A stretch of 64,000 nt of DNA from Palsa-883 sp963826975 (lineage in GTDB: Bacteria > Pseudomonadota > Alphaproteobacteria > Acetobacterales > Acetobacteraceae). Below the pieces are notes generated by a model. That model worked only from the letters and a program-made list of their open reading frames with translations. It did not search any database and was not told the DNA's origin. Location of the stretch: positions 1-64,000 of the forward strand of contig CAWGZJ010000028.1 in NCBI GenBank assembly GCA_963826975.1, in the 5' to 3' direction. Shown here piece after piece: positions 9,212 through 17,998 of the stretch. Within the stretch, counting starts at the first letter, position 1. The number at the start of each line of letters is the position of its first letter. Both the position numbers and the translations under genes were made by a program.

Positions 9212-10524
9212 ACATCAACCGCAAGATGCATCTGGTGGCCTTCCTGCTGGCGGGCCCCACCGCGCATCACCACGGCGCCTGGCGCCATCCGGAAGCCGAT
9301 CTCGGCGTCTTCACCCCGCAATATCACGAACACATCGCCCGCGTGCTGGAGGGCGGGAAATTCGACAGCCTGTTCTTCGCGGATATCCTCGGGCTGCACG
9401 ATCTGTTCGGCGGCAGCTTCGCCACCACCCTGCGCGGCGGCGGGCAGATGGGACTGCTCGATCCAATTCCGTTACTGTCTATGATGGCCCGCGTCACTAG
9501 TCATATCGGTCTTGGTGCGACTTTGTCCTCCACATTCTATGCGCCATATCATTTGGCGCGCTCGCTCGGCACGCTCGATCTGTTGAGCGGCGGGCGCGTC
9601 GCCTGGAACGTCGTCGCCTCGCACGGCCACCTGGAGGCGCAGAATTTCGGCCTTGCCGAGCTGCCGGCACGCGACACGCGCTACGATTATGCCGATGAAG
9701 TGGTGGAAGCCGTGTGCCGGCTGTGGGAAAGCTGGGACGCCGACGCGCTGGTGCTGGACAAGCAGCGCGGCATCTACGCCGACCCCGACAAGGTGCGGTA
9801 CGTCAACTACGCGGGGAAATGGATCAAGACACGCGGGCCGCTGACGGTGCCGCGGTCGCCGCAGGGACGGCCGGTGATCATGCAGGCCGGGTCGTCGCCG
9901 CGCGGGCGCGACTTCGCGGCGCGCTGGGGCGAGTTGGTGTTCACCTTGCAGCACAGCAAGGAAGACATGCAGGCGTTCTACCAGGACCTGAAAGCGCGCG
10001 TCATTTCGCAGGGGCGCGCACCGGAAGATTGCCTGATCCTGCCATCCATCGACGTGATCACCGGCGAGACCGACGCCATCGCGCGCGAGCGCCAGGCCTA
10101 TGTCAACGATCTTGTGCAAACCGAGGTCGGTCTCGCGCAGATGTCTGGTCATCTCGGTATCGATCTATCGGGCTACGACCCTGACCAACCGCTCGCCGAC
10201 ATGCACATCGAGGCCGGCTCGCGCGGTTCGCTCGACGTGATCCTGCAGGGCACCCAGGCGCAGGGACTGACCCTGGCCCAGGCTGCCCGTCGTTTCGCCA
10301 CCAGCGAACTATGTCCGCAGATCGTCGGCTCGCCGGACACCGTCGCCGATCAGTTGCAGGACCTGTTCGAAGCACACGCCTGCGACGGCTTCATCTTCAC
10401 CCCGACCTTGATGCCGGGGATGTTCGAGCAGCTCTGCCGCGCCGTCGTCCCGGTCCTGCAGGCGCGCGGCCTGTTCCGACGCGACTACACCGGCACCACC
10501 TTGCGTGAGCATCTGCGCGACTAA
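9208..10524 (+). CDS. Luciferase-like FMN-dependent monooxygenase, NtaA/SnaA/DszA type
   Basis: The product is 438 residues. The TIM-barrel LLM family is shown by MHLVAFLLAGPTAHHHGAWR, FFADILGLHD, LSGGRVAWNVVASHG and PVIMQAGSSPRGRDFAARWG. NtaA/DszA relatives use reduced FMN from a separate reductase to cleave C-N or C-S bonds (nitrilotriacetate, EDTA, dibenzothiophene sulfone, pristinamycin). The start codon overlaps the stop of the HpaB-type gene, so both oxygenases come from one transcript. It is one of four LLM genes in the window. No flavin reductase is adjacent. The substrate is unknown. Confidence 0.9.
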   Translation: MNINRKMHLVAFLLAGPTAHHHGAWRHPEADLGVFTPQYHEHIARVLEGGKFDSLFFADILGLHDLFGGSFATTLRGGGQMGLLDPIPLLSMMARVTSHIGLGATLSSTFYAPYHLARSLGTLDLLSGGRVAWNVVASHGHLEAQNFGLAELPARDTRYDYADEVVEAVCRLWESWDADALVLDKQRGIYADPDKVRYVNYAGKWIKTRGPLTVPRSPQGRPVIMQAGSSPRGRDFAARWGELVFTLQHSKEDMQAFYQDLKARVISQGRAPEDCLILPSIDVITGETDAIARERQAYVNDLVQTEVGLAQMSGHLGIDLSGYDPDQPLADMHIEAGSRGSLDVILQGTQAQGLTLAQAARRFATSELCPQIVGSPDTVADQLQDLFEAHACDGFIFTPTLMPGMFEQLCRAVVPVLQARGLFRRDYTGTTLREHLRD

Positions 10525-10534
10525 GGCGCACGTC

Positions 10535-10678
10535 CACCTCTCCCGCTCTTCGCGGGAGAGGTCGAGCCGCGAAGCGACGAGGGTGAGGGTCGTGCCACAC
10601 CACCACCCTCACCGTTGACCCGCTTCGCGGCTCAACCGCTCCGCTCGCCGACCTCTCCCGCGAAAAGCGAGAGCGGTG
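10535..10678. repeat. Intergenic repeat, family B
   Basis: The element begins CACCTCTCCCGCTCTTCGCG and ends with the inverse arm of GACCTCTCCCGCG plus AAGCGAGAGCGGTG. Inside are GCGAAGCGACGAGGGTGAGG and a second, inverted CTCACC half. It occupies most of the gap between the LLM monooxygenase and the ureohydrolase, so the two may be separate transcripts or joined through a structured leader. Confidence 0.75.
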
Positions 10679-10733
10679 TACTATCACCCTGCCGCGCGTC
10701 TGATCGATTTGCACCCACCCTAGGGATACAACC

Positions 10734-11684
10734 ATGTCGCTCACCATCCCACCCCGGCGCACACCCGGAACGTTCCTGTACTCGGAGCCGGCGACCTCGC
10801 TGGACAACCTCGCCGCCGACATCGCGTATCTCGGCGTGCCCTATGCGCAGGCCTACAGCTTCGAGGACATCACCAACGACCAGAGCAACGGCCCAACCGC
10901 GATGCGCGAGGCCTCAACACGCATCATCCGCTCGATCGAGCGCTACGACTTTGACCTTGGCGGCCCGCTCTACGCCGGCAAACCGATCCGCGCCGTCGAT
11001 TGCGGCGACATCCGCACCGAACTCGGCGATCCCGCCGCGCATGCGCGCTACACCGAACAGGCGATGCGCAAGATACTGCAAGCCGGGGCACTACCGATCG
11101 TGCTCGGCGGCGACCACGGTGTACCCATTCCGGTCTTGAAAGCATTCGACAACCAAAGCCCCATCACGCTCATCCAGATCGACCAGCACATCGACTGGCG
11201 CGACGAGGTGAACGGCGTGCGCGAGGGCCTGTCCAGCCCGATGCGTCGCGCTTCCGAAATGGCACACATCGGCCAGATCTTCCAGATCGGCCTGCGCGCC
11301 AGCGGCAGCGCGCGAACCGAGGAAACCCAGGCCGCTCTCACCTACGGTGCACACCTGATCACCGCGTGGGAATTGCACGATGTCGGCATGGACGCGATTC
11401 TGGCGCGCATCCCCGATGGCGGACGCTACTACCTGACGGTCGATCTCGACGGCATGGACCCGGCGATCGCACCGGCGGTCGCGGCCCCCTGCCCCGGCGG
11501 CGTCACGTTCCATCAGGCGCGCAAACTCATCCACGGCCTGGTGCGCAAGGGCCGCGTCGTCGGAATGGACGTGGTGGAGATCACGCCGCGCGACGACGTC
11601 AACCAGATCACCTGCATCACCGCCGGCCGGCTGATCGTCAACCTGATCGGCATGGCGGTGCGCGCCGGATACTTCGACCGCTAG
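10734..11684 (+). CDS. Ureohydrolase (agmatinase/arginase superfamily)
   Basis: The product is 316 residues. The binuclear Mn site is seen as GGDHG (His128), the block D150-Q-H152-I-D154 and VDLDGMDP (Asp237, Asp239). Superfamily members hydrolyse a guanidino group to urea or release formamide-type products; agmatine, guanidinobutyrate, guanidinopropionate and formiminoglutamate are known substrates. The usual DAHxD motif is DQHID here, and the loop after it (WRDEVNGVREGLSSP) differs from agmatinases I know, so the substrate is probably not agmatine. It is followed 31 bp later by an amidohydrolase gene in the same direction, probably one operon. Confidence 0.85.
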   Translation: MSLTIPPRRTPGTFLYSEPATSLDNLAADIAYLGVPYAQAYSFEDITNDQSNGPTAMREASTRIIRSIERYDFDLGGPLYAGKPIRAVDCGDIRTELGDPAAHARYTEQAMRKILQAGALPIVLGGDHGVPIPVLKAFDNQSPITLIQIDQHIDWRDEVNGVREGLSSPMRRASEMAHIGQIFQIGLRASGSARTEETQAALTYGAHLITAWELHDVGMDAILARIPDGGRYYLTVDLDGMDPAIAPAVAAPCPGGVTFHQARKLIHGLVRKGRVVGMDVVEITPRDDVNQITCITAGRLIVNLIGMAVRAGYFDR

Positions 11685-11715
11685 ACCGCTCGCCGAACCG
11701 CAGGGAGACACCCAC

Positions 11716-13257
11716 ATGCCCGCATCGCTGATCCGCAGCCGGACCATGATCACCCACGCGATCGATCGTCATACCTGGAACGAAATCGCCGACGGCGCGG
11801 TGCTGCAAGAAGACGGCGTCATCACTGCCATCGGCTCCTATACCGATCTGCAACGCCAACATCCAACCGTCCCGGTGATCGGCACCGGCAACGACATCAT
11901 GCTGCCCGGCTTCATCAACGGCCATCACCATATTGGCTTGACCCCGGTGCAGCTCGGCTCGCCCGACATGCCGCTGGAGTTGTGGTTCGTCACCCGCATG
12001 GTGATGCGCAGCGTCAACCTGTATCTCGACACGCTCTATTCGGCGTTCGAGATGATCGCCTCTGGCGTCACCACCGTGCAGCACCTCCACGGCTGGGCGC
12101 CCGGCCGGCTCGCCGAGGTCGAAACGCGCACCGACGAGGTGATCCGCGCCTACCAGGATATCGGCATGCGGGTTTCTTACTCCTTCGCGGTGCGCGACCA
12201 GAACCGGCTGGTCTACCAGCGCGACGAGGATTTCCTGGCAAGCCTGCCGGCCGTCCTGCGCGATCCGGCGCAACGCTGGTTCGCCCGTCTGCAACTCACG
12301 CTCGACGACTATGTCGCGTTGTTCGAGAACCTGTATCACCGCCATCAGAACAAAAGCCGCGCGCGCATCCAACTCGCGCCGGCCAACCTGCACTGGTGCT
12401 CCGACGCCGCGCTGACAAAGCTGGCCGAACTATCGAATCGCTACAACGTGCCGCTGCACATGCATCTGGTGGAAACCGCCTATCAGAAGGAATACGCACA
12501 CCGGCGCGGCGGCTGCACGGCATTGGAGTACATCGACCGCTTCGGCCTGCTCGGCCCGCAAATGACCTTGGGCCACGGCGTCTGGCTGAACGCGACCGAC
12601 ATCGATCGCGTCGCCGAAACCGGCACCTGCATCTGCCACAACTGCTCATCCAATTTCCGTCTGCGCTCCGGCGTCGCGGCGCTGAACGTGTTCGAGGCCA
12701 AGGGGATCAACACCGCAATCGGCATCGACGAAGCCGGCATCAACGACGATCGAGACATGCTGCAGGAGATGCGCATGGTGCTGCGCGCGCATCGCGTGCC
12801 GGGCATGGTGGACGCCGATGTGCCGACCATCGCCCAGGTGTTTCGCATGGCAACGTCCGGTGGAGCGAAGACCACGGCATTCGGTGACCATCTTGGGGTC
12901 CTCGCGCCGGGCAAGGCGGCCGACATGGTGTTGGTGGATTGGCGGCAGATTGCCTACCCGTATCTGGATGCGGAGACGCCGGTGCTGGATGCGGTGTTGC
13001 AACGGGCAAAGGGCGGCGGTGTGCGAACGGTGATCTGCGACGGCGAGGTAATCTATGCCGACGGCAAGTTCACCAAAGTCGATCGAGACGCCGCGCTGAC
13101 TGCATTGCACCAGGATTTGCAGCGCGCGCTGGCCGATGACGAAGTAGAACGGCGCAATCTGTCGAAGGCGCTACTGCCGCACGTCCGTGCGTTCTACGCC
13201 AACTACATCGATCCCGCGCGGCACGAACCGTTCTACCGGCCAAGTTCGCGGGTTTGA
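11716..13257 (+). CDS. Amidohydrolase-superfamily hydrolase (second of two)
   Basis: The product is 513 residues. Metal ligands are visible in GFINGHHHIG (His70, His72), PLHMHLVET, LGHGVWL and GIDEAGINDD. The order of motifs is that of the ATZ/TRZ and cytosine-deaminase-like branch, as in the protein encoded at 6169, but sequence between the motifs is very different, so they are not a recent duplication. A tail of about 60 residues after the beta-sandwich end (ALADDEVERRNL...) is longer than usual. It sits 31 bp after the ureohydrolase gene. A joint role in stripping nitrogen from a guanidino or heterocyclic compound is a reasonable inference. Confidence 0.85.
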   Translation: MPASLIRSRTMITHAIDRHTWNEIADGAVLQEDGVITAIGSYTDLQRQHPTVPVIGTGNDIMLPGFINGHHHIGLTPVQLGSPDMPLELWFVTRMVMRSVNLYLDTLYSAFEMIASGVTTVQHLHGWAPGRLAEVETRTDEVIRAYQDIGMRVSYSFAVRDQNRLVYQRDEDFLASLPAVLRDPAQRWFARLQLTLDDYVALFENLYHRHQNKSRARIQLAPANLHWCSDAALTKLAELSNRYNVPLHMHLVETAYQKEYAHRRGGCTALEYIDRFGLLGPQMTLGHGVWLNATDIDRVAETGTCICHNCSSNFRLRSGVAALNVFEAKGINTAIGIDEAGINDDRDMLQEMRMVLRAHRVPGMVDADVPTIAQVFRMATSGGAKTTAFGDHLGVLAPGKAADMVLVDWRQIAYPYLDAETPVLDAVLQRAKGGGVRTVICDGEVIYADGKFTKVDRDAALTALHQDLQRALADDEVERRNLSKALLPHVRAFYANYIDPARHEPFYRPSSRV

Positions 13258-13270
13258 CGCGGTATATATC

Positions 13271-13397
13271 CACCTCTCCCGCTCTACGCGGGAGAGGTCG
13301 AGGCGCGAAGCGACGAGGGTGAGGGTGGCGCCCGCTGCACGACCCTCACCCGTGTCGCTACGCTCCCCGACCTCTCCCGCATAGAGCGGGAGAGGTG
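13271..13397. repeat. Intergenic repeat, family B (near-perfect palindrome)
   Basis: The arms CACCTCTCCCGCTCTACGCG and CCTCTCCCGCATAGAGCGGG plus AGAGGTG are near-perfect inverse copies, so a long stem can form. It lies between two convergent genes, the amidohydrolase (+) and the ABC permease (-), suggesting use as a shared bidirectional terminator. Confidence 0.75.
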
Positions 13398-13404
13398 TAC
13401 TTAT

Positions 13405-14088
13405 CTACCCCCGCATCCCGATCACCATCGGACGCTTGGTAATGTCCGCCTTCACCTCGATCCATTCCACGAACTTCGCCGTCGGGTAGCTGATCAGGAA
13501 GTAGATCACCGCCACTTCCGCGAAGATCTCGAAATGCTTGTACGTCGCGGAAGCCAGCAACTGCCCGCTGAACATCAGGTCGCGCATGGTGATCACCGAC
13601 ACCAGAGCCGAATCCTTGAAGATTGACACAAAGAAGTTGCCGATCGATGGGATGATGATGCGGAACGCCTGCGGCAGAATGATCCGGCGCATCAACAGTC
13701 GGCGTGACATGCCGACCGACTGTCCCGCTTCCCACTGGCCTTTCGGGATCGCCTGGATGCCCGACCGGAACACCTCCGCCATATACGCCGCATAGTTCAG
13801 CGTCAGCCCCAGCGCGCCAGACACGAACGGTGTCAGAACAATTCCGACATAAGGCAGCACGTAGTAGATGAAGAACAGTTGCAGCAGCAGCGGCGTGCCG
13901 CGGATGAACTGGATGTAACAGGCCACCACCACACGCAGCGGCACCAGGCGCGAAATGCGGGCGATGCCAATCGCCAGCCCGAAAACCAGCGCCAAACCGA
14001 ACGCCAGCAACGAAACCGCGATGGTCAACATCGCGCCGCGCAGCAGCGACGGCAGGAAGGCAATCATGTCGTCGAGTGAGAAGATCAT
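13405..14088 (-). CDS. Polar amino-acid-type ABC transporter permease
   Basis: The product is 227 residues, mostly hydrophobic, with about five membrane spans. It has the HisM/GlnP family signatures CYIQFIRGTPLLLQLFFIYY near the first third and the EAA cytoplasmic loop GQWEAGQSVGMSRRLLMRRI, which contacts the ATPase. It is the last gene of an ATPase - binding protein - permease operon on the minus strand. Only one permease gene is present, so it must act as a homodimer. No distinct substrate can be inferred. Confidence 0.92.
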   Translation of the reverse strand: MIFSLDDMIAFLPSLLRGAMLTIAVSLLAFGLALVFGLAIGIARISRLVPLRVVVACYIQFIRGTPLLLQLFFIYYVLPYVGIVLTPFVSGALGLTLNYAAYMAEVFRSGIQAIPKGQWEAGQSVGMSRRLLMRRIILPQAFRIIIPSIGNFFVSIFKDSALVSVITMRDLMFSGQLLASATYKHFEIFAEVAVIYFLISYPTAKFVEWIEVKADITKRPMVIGMRG

Positions 14089-14142
14089 CTATCCTGCCGT
14101 TCGCCGTACACATCAAGCCAACGAGTCTGGATCCAACGCCCG

Positions 14143-15066
14143 CTAGTTGTTGTATCCGGTCAATCCCCACTGCGTCAGGATGTCCTTCGACTTGTTGTTG
14201 TACTCCATCCACAGAAATGCCGATGACACCGCGCTGACCCACTGGATGTCGGCCTGGCGGAAGGCATAGCTGCTGTAGCCCGACGGGTTCTTGAACGTAC
14301 GCGGTTCGTAGTCCGCCGGCATCTCGATCTTCCACTCCGGATGCAGCTTCATCAACGCCGCCACCACCGGCTGGTCGTACAGCGCCGCGTCGGTCCGCCC
14401 AATCGCCAGCTCCGGAATGATTTGTGCCCAGTCCTTGTAACCCTGGAACTTGATGCCCGGGATTGCTTGCAGCCATTCCGCGTAGTTGGTCCCCAACAGC
14501 GTGCCCACGGTGTAGCCCGTCAGGTCGCTGAGCTGGTGAAATTTCTTCGGGTTGCCCGCCGGCACCACCAGCGCCTCGGCATAGTAGTAGTTGGGGAAGC
14601 AGAAGTTCACCACCTTGGAGCGGTTCTTGGTATAGTGGATCGAATCGCCGACGATATCGAACCGCCCATCCAGCAGGCCGGGGATCAGCCCGTCGAATGT
14701 CACCGTCTGCACGGTGATCTTGTCGATATTGAGCATCTTGGCCGCGTATTTGATGAAGGCGGCGTCGATCCCCGACCATTCACCAGTCTTGTCATCCAGG
14801 AACGAATACGGCCAGTCGTTCGACGTGCCGACCACCAACCCCTTCTTCTGGATCTTCACCAGCGAGTCATCGTCGGAGTTGATCTTGACCAGCGAGAAAT
14901 CAGGAAAATCCTTGTCGTTCACTGGCGGCGGCGCCACAGCGGTGGCGCGCGCGCCGCCGGTGCTTGCGGCCAGCAGCGCCGCCGCGCCGCCGATCGCACC
15001 CGAGCGCATCAGGCCGCGCCGCCCCAAAGGATTGCCGTTTACGTCGATAAGTGGCTTGTCGGTCAT
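14143..15066 (-). CDS. Periplasmic amino-acid-type solute-binding protein
   Basis: The product is 307 residues. The N-terminus has GRRGLMRSGAIGGAAALLAA, a twin-arginine-like export signal ending near ARA. The family 3 solute-binding fold is shown by KKGLVVGTSNDWPYSFLDD, GIDAAFIKYAAKML and RFDIVGDSIHYTKNRSKVVNF. It captures small amino-acid-like ligands in the periplasm. An AGGAGG sits 9 nt before the ATG. It lies between the ATPase and the permease of the same operon, with gaps of about 50 bp on each side. Confidence 0.92.
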   Translation of the reverse strand: MTDKPLIDVNGNPLGRRGLMRSGAIGGAAALLAASTGGARATAVAPPPVNDKDFPDFSLVKINSDDDSLVKIQKKGLVVGTSNDWPYSFLDDKTGEWSGIDAAFIKYAAKMLNIDKITVQTVTFDGLIPGLLDGRFDIVGDSIHYTKNRSKVVNFCFPNYYYAEALVVPAGNPKKFHQLSDLTGYTVGTLLGTNYAEWLQAIPGIKFQGYKDWAQIIPELAIGRTDAALYDQPVVAALMKLHPEWKIEMPADYEPRTFKNPSGYSSYAFRQADIQWVSAVSSAFLWMEYNNKSKDILTQWGLTGYNN

Positions 15067-15112
15067 TGTCTGTTGCCTCCTGTTGCCTGGTCCGTTACGT
15101 CCGCACGCACCT

Positions 15113-15946
15113 TCACGCCGTCGCCTCCGCGGCGCCGTTCCGATTTAGGATCGATTGCAGGAATTGCCGGGTCCGCGGGCTGCGCGGATTGGTGAACACC
15201 TCTCCGGGCGGCCCGTCCTCGACGATGTTGCCGAAATCCATGAACACCACCCGGTCGGCCACCTCGCGCGCGAAATCCATCTCGTGGGTGACCACGATCA
15301 TCGTCATGCCCTCGTTGGCGAGTTGCCGCATCACCCGCAGCACGTCGCCAACCAGCTCCGGGTCCAGCGCCGAGGTCGCCTCATCGAACAGCATCAGCTT
15401 GGGGTTCATCGCCAGCGCCCGCGCGATCGCGACGCGTTGCTGCTGTCCGCCGCTCATCTGGTGCGGATAGGCATCGGCCTTGTCCAACAGCCCAACCTTG
15501 CCCAGCAACGCCAGCCCGCGGGTCTGTGCCGCCGCCGCCGGCTCGCGCAGCACATGCACCGGGGCCTCGATCACATTGCCCAAAGCGGTCAAATGCGGGA
15601 ACAGATTGAACGACTGGAACACCATGCCGATCTGCGCCCGCACCGCCTCGACGCGGCGGTCCGGATCGATGACGACCTTGCCGTTCACCGTGTAGCGGTA
15701 GACCGGTTTGCCCTCGAAGTAGATCGTGCCGTCGTTGATCGCCTCCAGATGGTTGACGCACCGCAGCAGCGTTGACTTGCCCGCGCCCGACGGCCCGATG
15801 ATGCACACCACCTCGCCCTTCGGCACCGACAGCGAAACGTCGGTCAGCACCTCCAGCCGGCCGAAAGATTTCCAGACATGCTCCAGCCGCACGATCGGCA
15901 CGGCGTCGTCACCGGCAACCGCGGCCCCCACCCTCGTTTCCCCCAT
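15113..15946 (-). CDS. Polar amino-acid-type ABC transporter ATP-binding protein
   Basis: The product is 277 residues. Walker A is GPSGAGKST (51-59), the signature is MSGGQQQR and Walker B is LMLFDEATSALD. The C-terminal part VVTHEMDFAREVADRVVFM is typical of GlnQ/HisP. The start at 15946 is preceded by GAAGGA at 6 nt; the longer open frame to 16015 has no site. It is the first gene of the minus-strand transporter operon ending at 13405. About 300 bp of non-coding sequence separates it from the divergent SDR gene at 16246; I saw no convincing promoter motif there. Confidence 0.93.
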   Translation of the reverse strand: MGETRVGAAVAGDDAVPIVRLEHVWKSFGRLEVLTDVSLSVPKGEVVCIIGPSGAGKSTLLRCVNHLEAINDGTIYFEGKPVYRYTVNGKVVIDPDRRVEAVRAQIGMVFQSFNLFPHLTALGNVIEAPVHVLREPAAAAQTRGLALLGKVGLLDKADAYPHQMSGGQQQRVAIARALAMNPKLMLFDEATSALDPELVGDVLRVMRQLANEGMTMIVVTHEMDFAREVADRVVFMDFGNIVEDGPPGEVFTNPRSPRTRQFLQSILNRNGAAEATA

Positions 15947-16245
15947 GCGGCGTCCTTCACTCCGATCAACACCCCGGCACGTCGAGCCAGCCGGCACGTC
16001 GCGCCAGAGTGACATCGTCAGCCCGGCGCATCACAAAGCAAGGCACGTACCACGCGCCCCAATGCCCGCGCGGCCTACTGCGCCGGCGTCGCCTAGCCCC
16101 ATGCCCACGCTCGGTTTTGGGGCACGCGGGTCGCGCCAAGCCGCAAATTTCGCCATCGCGCGGGCGGCGCGTTCGTCCTCATACTCGCCAACCGCGCGAT
16201 CGTCTGCATACTGACGATTGCACCAGCGAAAAGGGAAGCCCCCGC

Positions 16246-17092
16246 ATGCGCATCGCAATCACCGGCGGGATGGGCCGCCTCGGCCAGTATGTCGTGCGGG
16301 CGCTGGTGGACAATGCGCCGCGCGTGCTCGATATCCTCGCCCCCGCCGCTCCGCCGCCCGACTACCACCGGGTCGACGTGCGCGACCTCGACGCGCTAGT
16401 GGCGGCGCTGCAAGGCATCGAGGTGGTGGTGCATCTGGGCGCGATCGACCGCTCCTTCGCCACCGACGACGCCGCGACCATGCAGGTCAACACAATGGGT
16501 ACCTGGAACCTGTTCGAGGCCAGCCGCCGCGCCGGCGTCCGCCGCGTGGTGCATTGCTCCAGCAGTTCAGCGACCGGCCTCGATGCCAGCAACCCCGGCC
16601 TGCCGCCCCGCTACCTGCCGATCGACGAGGCGCACCCGACGCACCCGACCGACGCCTACGGCCTGAGCAAGCTGTGCGGCGAGCGGATCGCCGAGGCATT
16701 CTCCCGCCGCGGGCTGCAGGTGCTGGTGATCCGCCCCAGCTTCGTTGCCTTTCCCGAGATGGCCGATTTCATGGCCGGCAAACCCGGCCCGGAAGGCCGC
16801 GCCGAACCAATGCCCTATCTGCGCGCCTATGTCGGCCCGGAGGACTGCGCCGCGGGTTTCGCCGCCGCAGCAACGATCGACTACACCGGATTCGAGATTT
16901 TTTTCCTCGCCGCCGCCGACACCTTCGCCACCGAAGCAACGATCCCCCGCATCCAGGCGCTCTACAACGCCGAGATCCCGGTACGCGACGCACGCGCTGT
17001 ACGAACAATTCCCGCGAGCCTCCCCAGTCAGCCACGCGGCAGCGCGGGCAAGGCTAGGGTGGACTCCAACGACGCGCTGGCCGGCACCGTAG
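16246..17092 (+). pseudogene. NAD-dependent epimerase/dehydratase (extended SDR), frameshift near the C-terminus
   Basis: ATG 16246 follows AAGGGAAG. The N-terminus MRIAITGGMGRLGQYVV is the TGxxGxxG Rossmann loop, and the active site is YGLSKLCGE (YxxxK). The frame holds to EIPVRDA at about 16990; then the next frame supplies ALYEQFPRASPVS, AARARLGWTPTTRW and a stop at 17092, the usual end of UDP-sugar-epimerase-like proteins. One surplus base lies near 16990-16997. Unrepaired, the frame runs on to 17250 and overlaps the DUF1989 gene with a low-complexity tail, which looks artificial. The repaired protein would be about 281 residues. Substrate unknown. Confidence 0.8.
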
Positions 17093-17171
17093 GGCGGAAA
17101 AGCCACGTCTCCGGGCCCGTCTCATGCCAAGCCATGCTACAACAACCGCACCCACCACAGGAGGAACCGCG

Positions 17172-17771
17172 ATGCCGGACAGCCCGATCACCATCCCCGC
17201 CCGCAAAGGCAAGGCTGCCTTCGTCGCCAAGGGCCAGACCATCAAAGTGATCAACACCCATGGCGAGCAGGTGGTCGACACCTGGGCGTTCAACCGCGCC
17301 GACCTGACCGAGTTCATGTCGATGGAACACAGCCGCGCTGGGATGCAGCGGATGATCCCCAAGCCCGGCGACGCGCTGCTGACCAATCACCGCCGGCCGA
17401 TCCTGACGGTGCTGCAGGATACCTCCGGCGGCATTCACGACACGCTGATGGCGGCCTGCGACATCTATCGCTACCAGGGATTTGGCGTCACGGAATACCA
17501 CGACAACTGCACCGACAATCTGGCGCAGGGGATGCGCGAACTCGGCCTGACCCCGCCGGAGACGCCCAGCCCGCTCAATCTGTTCATGAACATCCCCTGG
17601 ACGACCGAGGGCACGCTGTCATTCGATCCGCCGGTGTCCACCCCGGGAAGCTACATCGCGTTGCGGGCGGAGATGGATCTGGTGATCGCATTCTCCGCCT
17701 GCCCGCAGGACATGCTGCCAATCAACGGCCGCGACGGAAAACCGACCGAAGCGCACTTCACGATTGGATAA
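17172..17771 (+). CDS. DUF1989 domain protein (urea-carboxylase-associated family)
   Basis: The product is 199 residues. The family is recognisable from IPARKGKAAFVAKGQTIKVI, GEQVVDTWAFN, YHDNCTDNLAQGM and SPLNLFMNIPW. DUF1989 proteins are often encoded beside urea carboxylase or aminomethyltransferase-like genes and metal or nitrogen transporters; the biochemical role is not firmly known to me. ATG 17172 is set by a strong AGGAGG at 17159-17164. It follows the SDR gene by 79 bp and may be cotranscribed. Its presence beside hydrolases that could make urea or ammonia supports a nitrogen-release theme. Confidence 0.82.
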   Translation: MPDSPITIPARKGKAAFVAKGQTIKVINTHGEQVVDTWAFNRADLTEFMSMEHSRAGMQRMIPKPGDALLTNHRRPILTVLQDTSGGIHDTLMAACDIYRYQGFGVTEYHDNCTDNLAQGMRELGLTPPETPSPLNLFMNIPWTTEGTLSFDPPVSTPGSYIALRAEMDLVIAFSACPQDMLPINGRDGKPTEAHFTIG

Positions 17772-17792
17772 GGGGTCACTGAGGAGTGACTA

Positions 17793-17904
17793 CTCCCCCT
17801 CCCCTTGAGGGAGGGGGTTGGGGGAGGGGTCGGGGCGCCCGAATGTCAGGTGTGTGCCCGGCACCAACCCCTCCCCCCGCCCCCTCCCTCAAGGGGAGGG
17901 GGAG
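17793..17904. repeat. Intergenic repeat, family A (inverted pair)
   Basis: CTCCCCCTCCCCTTGAGGGA and its inverse CCCTCCCTCAAGGGGAGGGG face each other across about 60 bp, giving a long potential stem. It lies between the convergent DUF1989 (+) and 2OG-oxygenase (-) genes, again a position fit for a bidirectional terminator. Confidence 0.75.
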
Positions 17905-17998
17905 AGTTGTCTCCACCCCAGGCACTTGCAGGAACTAATCACCACACCGAAAATCTGCCCACACCCAGCGCACGGCCTGGTCAGCTTATGTGCACCGC

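Noticed and set aside
16009..17250. Taking the full 413-codon frame as one epimerase protein
   Set aside because: Residues before 16246 have no family match and residues after about 16990 are frameshifted; the real C-terminus is in the next frame ending at 17092.
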